Below, piece by piece: positions 1 through 7,270 of a stretch of DNA of 64,000 nt (position 1 is its first letter; each line of letters begins with the position of its first letter). The position numbers and the translations under genes were made by a program. Origin of the DNA: Agrococcus baldri (GTDB lineage: Bacteria; Actinomycetota; Actinomycetes; Actinomycetales; Microbacteriaceae). The notes beneath the pieces were generated by a model. That model ran no database searches. It saw only the letters and a program-made list of their open reading frames with translations, and had not been told where the DNA came from. The stretch is from assembly GCA_900114805.1 (NCBI GenBank), contig FOZN01000003.1, positions 496,001-560,000 on the forward strand, read 5' to 3'.

Positions 1-921
1 TCGCGCTGGCGCCGCGCGGTCGTCGAGCTGGCCGTGTTCACGCTCAAGCAGGGCTGGGCGGCGATCTTCGGCGGGCTCCTGCTCGTCTGCATCCTGGCCG
101 CGCGCCTCTGGTGGCCCGACGACGCCCCGCTCGCGCGCAACGACGCCCTCACGATCGCCGCGGTCGTCATCCAGGCGGCGATGCTCGCCTTCCGGCTCGA
201 GACGCTGCGGGAGCTGTGGGTGGTGGTGCTCTTCCACGTGGCGGGCACCGTCATGGAGCTGTTCAAGACCGATGTCGGCTCCTGGGCCTACGAGGCGGAG
301 GGGCTGCTGCGCATCGGCGCCGTGCCGCTGTTCTCGGGCTTCATGTACGCGGCGGTCGGCAGCTACATGGTGCGCACGATGCGCATGTTCGATCTGCGCT
401 TCACGCGCTACCCGCCGCTGTGGGCGACGATCGTGGTCGCTGCCGGCATCTACGCCAACTTCTTCGCGCACCACTTCATCTGGGACTTCCGCTGGGTGCT
501 GGTGGCCGCCGTGCTGGTGCTGTGGGGCGGATGCGTGATGCGGTTCCGGGTGCTGCGCACGCACCGGGGTACACAGTTGGGCATGCCGGTCGTGGTCGCG
601 TTCGGGCTCGTCGCGATCGTCATCTGGGGCGCCGAGAACCTCGCGACCCTCGGAGGAGCGTGGCTCTACCCGAACCAGGTGGACGGCTGGCAGCCGGTCT
701 CCGGCAGCAAGATCGTCAGCTGGTTCCTGCTGATGATCCTCTCGGTGGTGCTGGTGACGCTCGCGCACCGGCCGCGGCGGCCGGACGCGCCGGCCGAAGG
801 CTCGACAGGTCGGCGTCGTTCACCGGCTGCTCACCGGCACGATGCCGACACGCCGCCTGCGGTGCACCCCGACGCCACCGGGGACTGGTCGAATGAGAAC
901 AAGGAACCCGGCCACGTATGA
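1..921 (+). CDS. DUF817 family membrane protein (5' end outside window)
   Basis: The frame is open to the left edge, so the true start probably lies outside the window; a GTG at 34 is the first internal candidate. The visible 306 residues match my memory of DUF817: a GLKQA-like N-terminus (here FTLKQGWAAIFGG), about eight hydrophobic segments, a FKTDVGSWAY motif and a PLFSGFMYAAVGSYM motif. The last ~45 residues are a hydrophilic Pro/Arg/His-rich tail. The function of the family is not established and none is inferred. The stop codon lies inside a hairpin that may end the transcript. It converges with the alkA-tag cluster. Confidence 0.8.
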   Translation, partial: SRWRRAVVELAVFTLKQGWAAIFGGLLLVCILAARLWWPDDAPLARNDALTIAAVVIQAAMLAFRLETLRELWVVVLFHVAGTVMELFKTDVGSWAYEAEGLLRIGAVPLFSGFMYAAVGSYMVRTMRMFDLRFTRYPPLWATIVVAAGIYANFFAHHFIWDFRWVLVAAVLVLWGGCVMRFRVLRTHRGTQLGMPVVVAFGLVAIVIWGAENLATLGGAWLYPNQVDGWQPVSGSKIVSWFLLMILSVVLVTLAHRPRRPDAPAEGSTGRRRSPAAHRHDADTPPAVHPDATGDWSNENKEPGHV

Positions 922-931
922 GGTGGCCGGG
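907..931 (+). terminator. Hairpin over the DUF817 stop codon
   Basis: A perfect 9-bp stem, CCCGGCCAC pairing with GTGGCCGGG, has a 7-nt loop that contains part of the TGA stop. There is no U-tract, as is common in very GC-rich Actinobacteria. Confidence 0.55.
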
Positions 932-987
932 CTTCGTGCTTCCCGGGGTCGGTGGCACCCCGTCTCCGCACAGCGTTGGAAAAGGGT

Positions 988-1022
988 GGAGGCCCCGAGC
1001 GGTATGAGCGTTCGGGGCCTCC
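988..1022. terminator. Strong hairpin between convergent genes
   Basis: A perfect 11-bp stem, GGAGGCCCCGA with TCGGGGCCTCC, has a 13-nt loop. It lies between the convergent DUF817 and glycosylase genes and could stop transcription from either side. Two shorter hairpins follow: TCCTCCC/GGGAGGA (1025-1040) and CCTTC/GAAGG (1043-1056). Confidence 0.55.
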
Positions 1023-1114
1023 GCTCCTCCCGAGGGAGGAACACCTTCCGAAGAAGGTTCGATCATCATGCGGCCTGCCCCAGCCGCCGCGCAACCTCGA
1101 CAGCGGAAGTCACC

Positions 1115-1954
1115 TCAAGCGCTGATTGAGGGTTTGGCCGCGGCCCAGCAGCGCAGCATGAGCGCCGAGCGATGGCCCGCGCAGTCGGCGGCGAGCGCGG
1201 CGAGGTCGTCGATGCCCAGGTGCCTCGCCCCCTTGCGCACTGCGACGTCGCCCAGCAGCAGCACATCGGGGTCGCCCATGCGCAGCGACAGGTAGCCGAC
1301 CGTCCACGGCCCGATGCCCTTGAGCGCCTGCAGCTGCGCGCGCATGGCGACCAGGTCGGATGCGGTCCCGTCGTCGTGCGCGACCGTCACCTCGATCGCG
1401 CCGCTCGCCACCGCCTCGGCCGCGGCGCGCACGGCGGCGGTCTTCGCCGCCGGGCCGCGCAGCACCCCGGCGCCGTCGGCCACCTGCGCCATGGTCGGGA
1501 AGCAGCGGTCGATGCCGGCCTCGGCCAGCGCCGCCGGCAGCGGGTCGCCGAGGGTCGCGAGCAGCCCGAGCTGCAGGGTCGCCGCCGCCACCGTGATCTG
1601 CTGGCCGACGATCGCGCGGATGAGCATCTCGTGCGCGTCCGCGCAGCCGGGCTGGGCGAGCGCCGGTTGCGCGGCGATCGCCTCGGCCAGCGCGGGGGCG
1701 CGGTGCCGGGCCGCAGCCCAGGTGAGCCGCTCGTCGGCCGCGAGCCGCGCATCCGCCCCGCCCGTGCCGTCTCGGCCGAGGTCGAACAGCCGCGCGAGGT
1801 CGGCATCGGCGGTCGCGGCGAGGTCGGCCGAGACCGAGGCACTTGCCACGCGCGGCCCGGGCAGCGCGCGGCGATAGCCGTCGGCCGTCACGAGCTCGAC
1901 GCCCGGCACCGCCCGGGGCCGCAGCCAGTCGAGGATGCCGATTGCTCCACTCAT
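1115..1954 (-). CDS. DNA-3-methyladenine glycosylase (AlkA type)
   Basis: Base-excision-repair glycosylase that should remove alkylated purines. The first ~75 residues resemble the AlkA N-terminal domain (LRPRAV...LARLFDL). An HhH-GPD domain follows, with the hairpin LKGIGPWTVG at 211-220 and the expected catalytic Asp at 236 in GDVAVRKG, spaced as in E. coli AlkA. At 279 residues it is close to E. coli AlkA in length and lacks the Ada methyl-acceptor domains fused to many actinobacterial homologues. It lies 24 bp downstream of terC on the same strand and is probably cotranscribed. The ATG start is set by the match to the AlkA N-terminus. Confidence 0.85.
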   Translation of the reverse strand: MSGAIGILDWLRPRAVPGVELVTADGYRRALPGPRVASASVSADLAATADADLARLFDLGRDGTGGADARLAADERLTWAAARHRAPALAEAIAAQPALAQPGCADAHEMLIRAIVGQQITVAAATLQLGLLATLGDPLPAALAEAGIDRCFPTMAQVADGAGVLRGPAAKTAAVRAAAEAVASGAIEVTVAHDDGTASDLVAMRAQLQALKGIGPWTVGYLSLRMGDPDVLLLGDVAVRKGARHLGIDDLAALAADCAGHRSALMLRCWAAAKPSISA

Positions 1955-1978
1955 GCCGTCGGGGACCGCGTCGGCGGC

Positions 1979-3250
1979 TCAGACCTCGCGGTCGCCGCGC
2001 TCGTCGAACTCGCGGCCCTCACGCAGGCGCCGGCGCACCTCGTCGAGGTCCTCCGGATCCATGTCCTCGCGGGCGGCCTCGCGCAGCACGTCCTCGGAGA
2101 AGTCGGCGGCGGGCGCCTCCTTGCCGTGCGCGTCGATGACGTTGAGCGTGCCGGTCGGGGAGTGCCGCACCTGCAGCGGGCGGTAGAACGCCGTGCCCGT
2201 GGCGTCGACGATGTGGTAGTGCCCATCGGCGCCCAGCTCGGCCTCGGACATGCCCAGGTGGAGCGACCTGTCGCCCGTGCGCTGCGCGTCCATGCGCAGC
2301 TTGATGAGCGAGGCGACGGTGGCGACGACCATCGAGCCGAGGATGACCAGCAGCGAGTGCCAGGTCTCGATGTGGGGCACCCAGGTGATGCCCTCGCCGC
2401 CGTTGATGAAGGGCAGGTCGTTCTTCTCCATGGCGTGGAAGACGAGCTTGACGCCGATGAATCCCAGGATCGCGGCGATGCCGTAGTGCAGGTAGACGAG
2501 CCGGTCGAGCAGGCCTCCGAGCAGGAAGTAGAGCTGGCGCAGGCCCATCAGCGCGAAGATGTTGCACGCGAAGACCAGGAACGGATCGGTCGTGATGGAG
2601 AAGATCGCCGGGATCGAGTCGATCGCGAACAGCAGATCGGTGGTACCCAGCGCCAGGATCACCATCAGGAACGGGGTGACGTACTTCGTGCCGTCGATCA
2701 TGACGGTCGGCTTGCCGCCGTTCCACCGGTCGGTGAGGTTGACGCGCTTCTTGAGCAGACGCACGATCAGGTTGTCCTTCTCGCCCGATTCGTCCTCGCC
2801 GCCGAACGCCTGCTTCCAGGCGACGTAGACCAGGTAGGCGCCGAAGATGTAGAAGAGCCACGAGAACGACTCGATCAGCTGCACCCCCAGCACGATGAAG
2901 ATGCCGCGCAGCACGATCGCGATCAGGATGCCGATCATCAGCACCCGCTGCTGCATCTCCTTCGGCACCGCGAAGCGGCTGAGGATGATGATGAAGACGA
3001 ACAGGTTGTCGATCGAGAGCGAGTACTCGAGCAGCCAGCCGGTGACGAACTCACCCGCCTTCACCCCATCGCCCATCAGCCACAGCACGCCGGCGAACAC
3101 GAGCGCGAGCGAGACGTAGACGACGACCCAGCCGGTCGCCTCCTTCATGGAGGGCACATGCGGCCGCTTCACGACGATGAGCAGGTCGAAGATGAGGATG
3201 GCCACCAGGATCGCCATCGAGGCGATCTCGAAGATCTGATACGCGGTCAA
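1979..3250 (-). CDS. TerC family integral membrane protein, probable Mn2+ exporter
   Basis: Polytopic membrane protein of the TerC family; several members export manganese. Two conserved acidic membrane motifs are visible, EYSLSIDN (75-82) and TTDLLFAIDS (203-212), within about nine hydrophobic segments that end near residue 318. A hydrophilic tail of ~104 residues (320-423) follows, rich in Asp/Glu/Arg at its end, which is long for the family. The start is TTG, chosen because GAGAGG lies 8 nt upstream and the protein then begins just before the first membrane segment. A yybP-ykoY-type riboswitch precedes it, so expression should rise with Mn2+. The alkA-type gene follows after 24 bp. Confidence 0.87.
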   Translation of the reverse strand: MTAYQIFEIASMAILVAILIFDLLIVVKRPHVPSMKEATGWVVVYVSLALVFAGVLWLMGDGVKAGEFVTGWLLEYSLSIDNLFVFIIILSRFAVPKEMQQRVLMIGILIAIVLRGIFIVLGVQLIESFSWLFYIFGAYLVYVAWKQAFGGEDESGEKDNLIVRLLKKRVNLTDRWNGGKPTVMIDGTKYVTPFLMVILALGTTDLLFAIDSIPAIFSITTDPFLVFACNIFALMGLRQLYFLLGGLLDRLVYLHYGIAAILGFIGVKLVFHAMEKNDLPFINGGEGITWVPHIETWHSLLVILGSMVVATVASLIKLRMDAQRTGDRSLHLGMSEAELGADGHYHIVDATGTAFYRPLQVRHSPTGTLNVIDAHGKEAPAADFSEDVLREAAREDMDPEDLDEVRRRLREGREFDERGDREV

Positions 3251-3282
3251 GGAAGGTGCCTCTCGATGGGGATGCGCGAACG

Positions 3283-3377
3283 GGCGCGAACGTCTCTCCC
3301 ACGCGGATCGCGCCGCCGCGACCGGGAGCAGGGCCCCGTGATGACGATCGCGGCGTGACGGGATACTCCCCTTCGCC
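3283..3377 (-). promoter_or_regulatory. yybP-ykoY type (manganese) riboswitch upstream of terC
   Basis: On the minus strand the leader opens with GGCGAAGGGGAGTATCCCG and closes with GGGAGAGACGTTCGCGCC. This reproduces the conserved GGGGAGUA and GAGAGAC elements of the yybP-ykoY class, and the terminal helix GCGAA/TTCGC brackets the domain. The internal GC-rich arm is also present. A TAGACT -10 hexamer ends 8 nt before the domain, so the mRNA would begin at the aptamer. It lies 33 nt before the terC start, close enough to act on the ribosome-binding site. Recognition is by eye; a covariance model was not run. Confidence 0.85.
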
Positions 3378-3385
3378 AGAGACCG

Positions 3386-3391
3386 AGTCTA
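3386..3391 (-). promoter_or_regulatory. -10 hexamer TAGACT for the terC riboswitch transcript
   Basis: TAGACT on the minus strand places the transcription start about 7 nt downstream, at the first base of the riboswitch terminal helix. Confidence 0.55.
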
Positions 3392-3405
3392 GCGCCTGCG
3401 CCGCC

Positions 3406-3411
3406 TAGCAT
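3406..3411 (+). promoter_or_regulatory. -10 hexamer TAGCAT, leaderless ftsY
   Basis: TAGCAT is followed by 6 nt and then the ftsY ATG, so transcription should begin at or next to the start codon. The bases before the ATG contain only a weak GGAG. Confidence 0.55.
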
Positions 3412-3417
3412 GGAGCC

Positions 3418-4287
3418 ATGGCAGCCAAGTGGTCTCTCTCCGGCGCGCTCCGGGGCATGTTCCAGCGCGAGACGATCACCGAGGAGACCTGGGACGATCT
3501 CGAGACGGCGCTGATCACCGCCGACTTCGGCCCCGACATCACCGAGCAGCTCATCGACGCGCTGCGCGCCGATGTCGCGCGGCTGCTGGTGGACGATCCC
3601 AAGGACCTGCAGCGGATGCTGCGCGAACGGCTCGAGGAGCGCTTCGCCGAGTACGACCCGACCCTCTCGCTGCAGGAGCGCCCCGCAGTCATCCTGGTGG
3701 TCGGCGTCAACGGCGTCGGCAAGACCACCACGATCGGCAAGCTCGCGCGCTTCCTGATCGTCAACGGCCAATCGGTGGTGGTCGGCGCGGCCGACACCTT
3801 CCGCGCGGCCGCCGTCGAGCAGCTCGCCACCTGGGCGCAGCGCGCCGGGAGCGCGATCGTGCGGCCCGAGCGCGAGGGCCAGGATCCCGCATCCGTCGCC
3901 TTCCAGACCGTCGAGGCCGCCAAGACGCACGGCCACACGATGTGCATCATCGACACCGCCGGCCGCCTGCACACCAAGGGCGGGCTGATGGATGAGCTCG
4001 GCAAGATCAAGCGGGTGATCGAGAAGCAGGCGCCGATCTCGGAGGTGCTGCTGGTGCTCGATGCGACCACCGGCCAGAACGGCGTGAGCCAGGCGCAGGC
4101 GTTCATCGAGCACGCCGGCATCACCGGGCTCGTCGTCACGAAGCTCGACGGCAGCGCCAAGGGCGGCTTCATCCTGGCGGTGCAGGAGCGCACCGGCATC
4201 CCCATCAAGCTCATCGGCCAGGGTGAGGGCATCGACGACCTGACGGGTTTCACGAGCCACGTCTTCGTCGAGCAGCTCGTCGGTTGA
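3418..4287 (+). CDS. ftsY: Signal recognition particle receptor FtsY
   Basis: SRP-receptor GTPase that docks ribosome-SRP complexes at the membrane. The NG domain is complete: N-terminal helical bundle (about 1-85), P-loop GVNGVGKT (96-103), DTFRAAA (126-132), DTAGR (179-183) and TKLDGSAKGG (241-250). At 289 residues it is essentially NG-only and lacks the long acidic or membrane-anchored A domain of E. coli-type FtsY, so membrane contact must rest on the short basic N-terminal helix (MAAKWSLSGALRGMFQR). It is divergent from terC and close to its partner ffh. Confidence 0.96.
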   Translation: MAAKWSLSGALRGMFQRETITEETWDDLETALITADFGPDITEQLIDALRADVARLLVDDPKDLQRMLRERLEERFAEYDPTLSLQERPAVILVVGVNGVGKTTTIGKLARFLIVNGQSVVVGAADTFRAAAVEQLATWAQRAGSAIVRPEREGQDPASVAFQTVEAAKTHGHTMCIIDTAGRLHTKGGLMDELGKIKRVIEKQAPISEVLLVLDATTGQNGVSQAQAFIEHAGITGLVVTKLDGSAKGGFILAVQERTGIPIKLIGQGEGIDDLTGFTSHVFVEQLVG

Positions 4288-4295
4288 GCCCGGGG

Positions 4296-4316
4296 CGCTC
4301 ACCCTCGCGGTGAGCG
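4296..4316 (+). terminator. Hairpin downstream of ftsY
   Basis: A perfect 8-bp stem, CGCTCACC with GGTGAGCG, has a 5-nt loop and begins 9 nt after the ftsY stop. It has no U-tract and may also serve the convergent gene that ends at 4378. Confidence 0.5.
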
Positions 4317-4377
4317 TGCAGGGCTCACGATCGAGGCGCGGGCGGGCGCAGCCCGCACGCGTCGCGAGATCAGGCGG

Positions 4378-5541
4378 TCAGTCGGCGGTGTCGGGCCGAG
4401 TCAGGCTGCTGACGAGCGTGAGCCTGCCGTCGTCGATGCGCGCACGGTCCTCGGTGATGACGGTCGCGTGCGCGCCGCGCACCCACAGCAGCCCCTCCGC
4501 ATCGCCGCGGCCCGCGTGGCCGACGATGCCGAAGTCGCTGCCCGGCAGCCGCCGGCCGGCCGTGCCCGGATGGGCGGTGAGCAGCTCGGGCGTGGCGACC
4601 GCGACGGTGCCGGTTTGCACCGTGCCGTAGGCGCTCAGCACGATGGGGCCCCAGGTGGCGTGCAGCCGCCGCACGAGGTCGGCGTCGATGTCCTCACCGG
4701 CGACCATGATGCGCCGCAGCCGCGGCGGCTCCTCGCCCGTGCGCTCGAGCTCGTCGAGAATGCCGGTGAGCTGGCGCGGGGAGGCCGAGAGCACCGAGAC
4801 GAAGCGCTCCCTGATGATGCGGATGCGGTCGGCCGCCGGCGTGTGCGCGGCGCTCACCAGCGTGGCACCGGCCAGCAGCGCCATGCCCAGCAGCTGCAGG
4901 CCCTGGCCGCGGTGCGGGGGAGCGCACGCGAGCACGACGTCGGTGCCCTCGATGCCGAGCCGATCGTGCAGGCCGGCGAGCTGCCGCAGCCCCTGCACGC
5001 CCATCGCGCCCTGCACGTGCGGCGTGATGGTGCCGGCGGCGGAGGTGGACGGCAGCACGATGCGCGCGCGGTGCCGCGTGCGGCCGAGGCCGGAGCCGTC
5101 GCTCGACGCCCACTCCATGATCTGCGCCGAGGTGACGGTCGGTCCAGGGTGCCAGTCGGGGGCGTCGCCGTCGTGCACGAGCAGCGCATCGCGCGGCACC
5201 GCGCGCGAGTAGTCGTCGACCACTCGGGGGCTCAGCGGCATGACGTCGAGGCCGAGCCGGGCGACCGCGATCAGGGCCACCTGCATCGCCGGGCCGCCGC
5301 ACGCGAGCACCACCGGCAGCGGGCGCCGCTCGAGCGGACCGACGTAGAGCACCGCGGCGACGCCCTCCGCCGCGCGCCACAGCTCGCGGAACGTGCCGCT
5401 CCAGCCGTCCACGACGAGCCCGAGCCGGTCGCCGTGCACGCGGGCCGCGTGGCGGGCGAGCGCGGTGATCGTGAAGCCGTGCGAGCGCACGCTGTGCCAG
5501 AGCGATCTGGCGTGCCTCGGCGGCATGCCTCGAAGGCGCAT
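4378..5541 (-). CDS. Degenerate AMP-binding (adenylate-forming) protein
   Basis: The 387-residue product has the layout of the N-terminal domain of acyl-CoA synthetases: an FRELWRAAEGVAAVL segment, then the position of the phosphate-binding loop (PSTSAAGTITPHV, about 164-176), then SAYGTVQTG where the family has YGxTE. The phosphate loop keeps Ser/Thr-Gly character but lacks the usual TSGTTGxPKG ending and its lysine. The ~100-residue C-terminal lid domain is absent. An upstream in-frame ATG at 5622 would overlap the ffh start, so I chose the ATG at 5541, which has GAGGGG about 8 nt upstream. A dead or specialised adenylating enzyme is likely; the substrate is unknown. Confidence 0.6.
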   Translation of the reverse strand: MRLRGMPPRHARSLWHSVRSHGFTITALARHAARVHGDRLGLVVDGWSGTFRELWRAAEGVAAVLYVGPLERRPLPVVLACGGPAMQVALIAVARLGLDVMPLSPRVVDDYSRAVPRDALLVHDGDAPDWHPGPTVTSAQIMEWASSDGSGLGRTRHRARIVLPSTSAAGTITPHVQGAMGVQGLRQLAGLHDRLGIEGTDVVLACAPPHRGQGLQLLGMALLAGATLVSAAHTPAADRIRIIRERFVSVLSASPRQLTGILDELERTGEEPPRLRRIMVAGEDIDADLVRRLHATWGPIVLSAYGTVQTGTVAVATPELLTAHPGTAGRRLPGSDFGIVGHAGRGDAEGLLWVRGAHATVITEDRARIDDGRLTLVSSLTRPDTAD

Positions 5542-5603
5542 GCGGGATCCCCTCGTCGGTGACGGAACCAGCATGGCAGGCCGACGGTAGACTGGTGGGC
5601 ACC

Positions 5604-7148
5604 ATGGCTGCGTTCGGTTCACTCTCCACTCGGCTCACCGAGACCCTTGCCAAGCTCCGCACGAAGGGCAAGCTCTCCGCGTCGGACGTCGACGGCACGG
5701 TGCGCGAGATCCGTCGCGCCCTGCTCGACGCCGATGTCGCCCTCGAGGTCGTCAAGTCGTTCACGGCGGCGGTGCGCGAGCGCGCGCTCGGCGCCGAGGT
5801 CGGCGAGGCGCTGAACCCGGCGCAGCAGGTCGTCAAGATCGTCAACGACGAGCTCGTCGGCATCCTCGGCGGCGAGAGCCGGCCGCTGCAGCTGGCGAAG
5901 CAGCCGCCGACGGTCATCATGCTCGCGGGTCTGCAGGGCGCCGGCAAGACGACGCTGGCGGGCAAGCTCGCCAAGCACCTGCGCGGCAAGGGCCACCAGC
6001 CGCTGCTGGTCGCGAGTGACCTCCAGCGCCCCAACGCCGTGACGCAGCTGCAGGTGGTCGGCGGCCAGGCGGGCGTCGAGGTCTACGCGCCCGAGCCCGG
6101 CAACGGCGTCGGCGACCCCGTGAAGGTCGCGCGCGACGGTGTCGCGGAGGCGAAGCGACGCCAGTACGACATCGTCATCGTCGACACGGCCGGCCGCCTC
6201 GGCGTCGACGCCGACATGATGCGGCAGGCGGCGGACATCCGCCGCGCCGTCGACCCTGACGAGGTGCTGTTCGTCATCGACGCGATGATCGGGCAGGACG
6301 CGGTCGCGACGGCCAAGGCCTTCCAGGAGGGCGTCGACTTCACCGGCGTCGTGCTGACCAAGCTGGACGGCGACGCGCGCGGCGGTGCTGCGCTCTCGAT
6401 CCGCGGCCTCACGGGCAAGCCGATCATGTTCGCCTCCACGGGCGAGACCCTCGACGACTTCGAGCCCTTCCACCCGGATCGCATGGCGAGCCGCATCCTC
6501 GACCTGGGCGACATCCTCACGCTCATCGAGCAGGCGCAGAAGGCCTTCGACGAGGAGGAGGCCCACCGTCTCGCCGAGTCGATCGCGACCGACGGCTTCA
6601 CGCTCGAGGACTTCCTCAAGCAGATGCAGCAGCTGCGCAAGGCCGGCAACTTCAAGCAGATGCTCGGCATGCTGCCGGGCGCGAAGGGCATGCGCGAGGC
6701 GATCGACTCCTTCGACGAGCGCGAGCTCGTGCGCACCGAGGCGATCATCCAGTCGATGACGCCGCAGGAGCGCAAGCAGTCCAAGATCCTCAACGGCTCG
6801 CGCCGCGTCCGCATCGCGCGCGGCGCCGGCGTCACCGTCACCGACGTCAACCAGCTGATCGCCCGCTTCGAGCAGGCCGCCAAGATGATGAAGACGGTCG
6901 CCAAGGGAGGGGTGCCGCAGATGCCCGGGATGGGGCCGATGCCGCCCGGCATGCGCCAGTCCAAGAAGGTGCAGAAGCAGGGCAAGCAGCAGCGGCGCTC
7001 GGGCAACCCCGCGAAGCGCACCGCCGAGCCGGCGCAGCCGGCCGGGGCGGCGGGCAGCGCCTTCGGCAAGCCCAAGGCGGACGGCGCCTTCGGCGAGCTC
7101 TCCAGCACCGACCAGGAGGCGCTGCAGCGCATGCTCGGCAACGGTTGA
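5604..7148 (+). CDS. ffh: Signal recognition particle protein Ffh (SRP54)
   Basis: SRP GTPase that binds signal peptides and 4.5S-type RNA and pairs with FtsY. It has an N domain, the P-loop GLQGAGKT (109-116), DTAGRLG, TKLDGDARGG and a methionine-rich M domain (about 310-455) that contains the RNA-binding SRRVRIARGAG motif. A basic, low-complexity tail rich in Met, Gly, Pro and Lys ends the protein at 514 residues. The start is the ATG before AAFGSLSTRL; a TAGACT hexamer sits 10 nt upstream, so the leader is very short. No SRP RNA gene was found next to it. Confidence 0.96.
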   Translation: MAAFGSLSTRLTETLAKLRTKGKLSASDVDGTVREIRRALLDADVALEVVKSFTAAVRERALGAEVGEALNPAQQVVKIVNDELVGILGGESRPLQLAKQPPTVIMLAGLQGAGKTTLAGKLAKHLRGKGHQPLLVASDLQRPNAVTQLQVVGGQAGVEVYAPEPGNGVGDPVKVARDGVAEAKRRQYDIVIVDTAGRLGVDADMMRQAADIRRAVDPDEVLFVIDAMIGQDAVATAKAFQEGVDFTGVVLTKLDGDARGGAALSIRGLTGKPIMFASTGETLDDFEPFHPDRMASRILDLGDILTLIEQAQKAFDEEEAHRLAESIATDGFTLEDFLKQMQQLRKAGNFKQMLGMLPGAKGMREAIDSFDERELVRTEAIIQSMTPQERKQSKILNGSRRVRIARGAGVTVTDVNQLIARFEQAAKMMKTVAKGGVPQMPGMGPMPPGMRQSKKVQKQGKQQRRSGNPAKRTAEPAQPAGAAGSAFGKPKADGAFGELSSTDQEALQRMLGNG

Positions 7149-7198
7149 GCCCATTCCCGCGCACGGCCGACGCGCTGGCACGGCGCACGCGCATGGTG

Positions 7199-7216
7199 AG
7201 TTAGGGTACCCTTACT
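7199..7216. promoter_or_regulatory. Probable iron-dependent repressor (DtxR/IdeR) box
   Basis: AGTTAGGGTACCCTTACT is an 18-bp inverted repeat with a single mismatch. Its TTAGG half-site resembles DtxR/IdeR boxes. It lies about 55 bp upstream of the lipoprotein gene of an iron-siderophore importer, where such a box is expected. Confidence 0.55.
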
Positions 7217-7270
7217 TGACCGCGAGGGCACTGCTGCGCCGCGGACCCCCTCGCCGATCGGAGTACCCCC

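Noticed and set aside
1172-3358. A 728-codon open frame on the plus strand across the glycosylase and terC genes.
   Set aside because: It is antisense to two clear protein families, is rich in Arg/His/Ala/Asp/Gln without any fold signature, and is expected from third-position GC bias.
7149-7270. Gap after ffh examined for an SRP RNA gene.
   Set aside because: No SRP-RNA apical loop (GGAA with flanking conserved pairs) was seen; the gap holds the iron box and promoter region instead.
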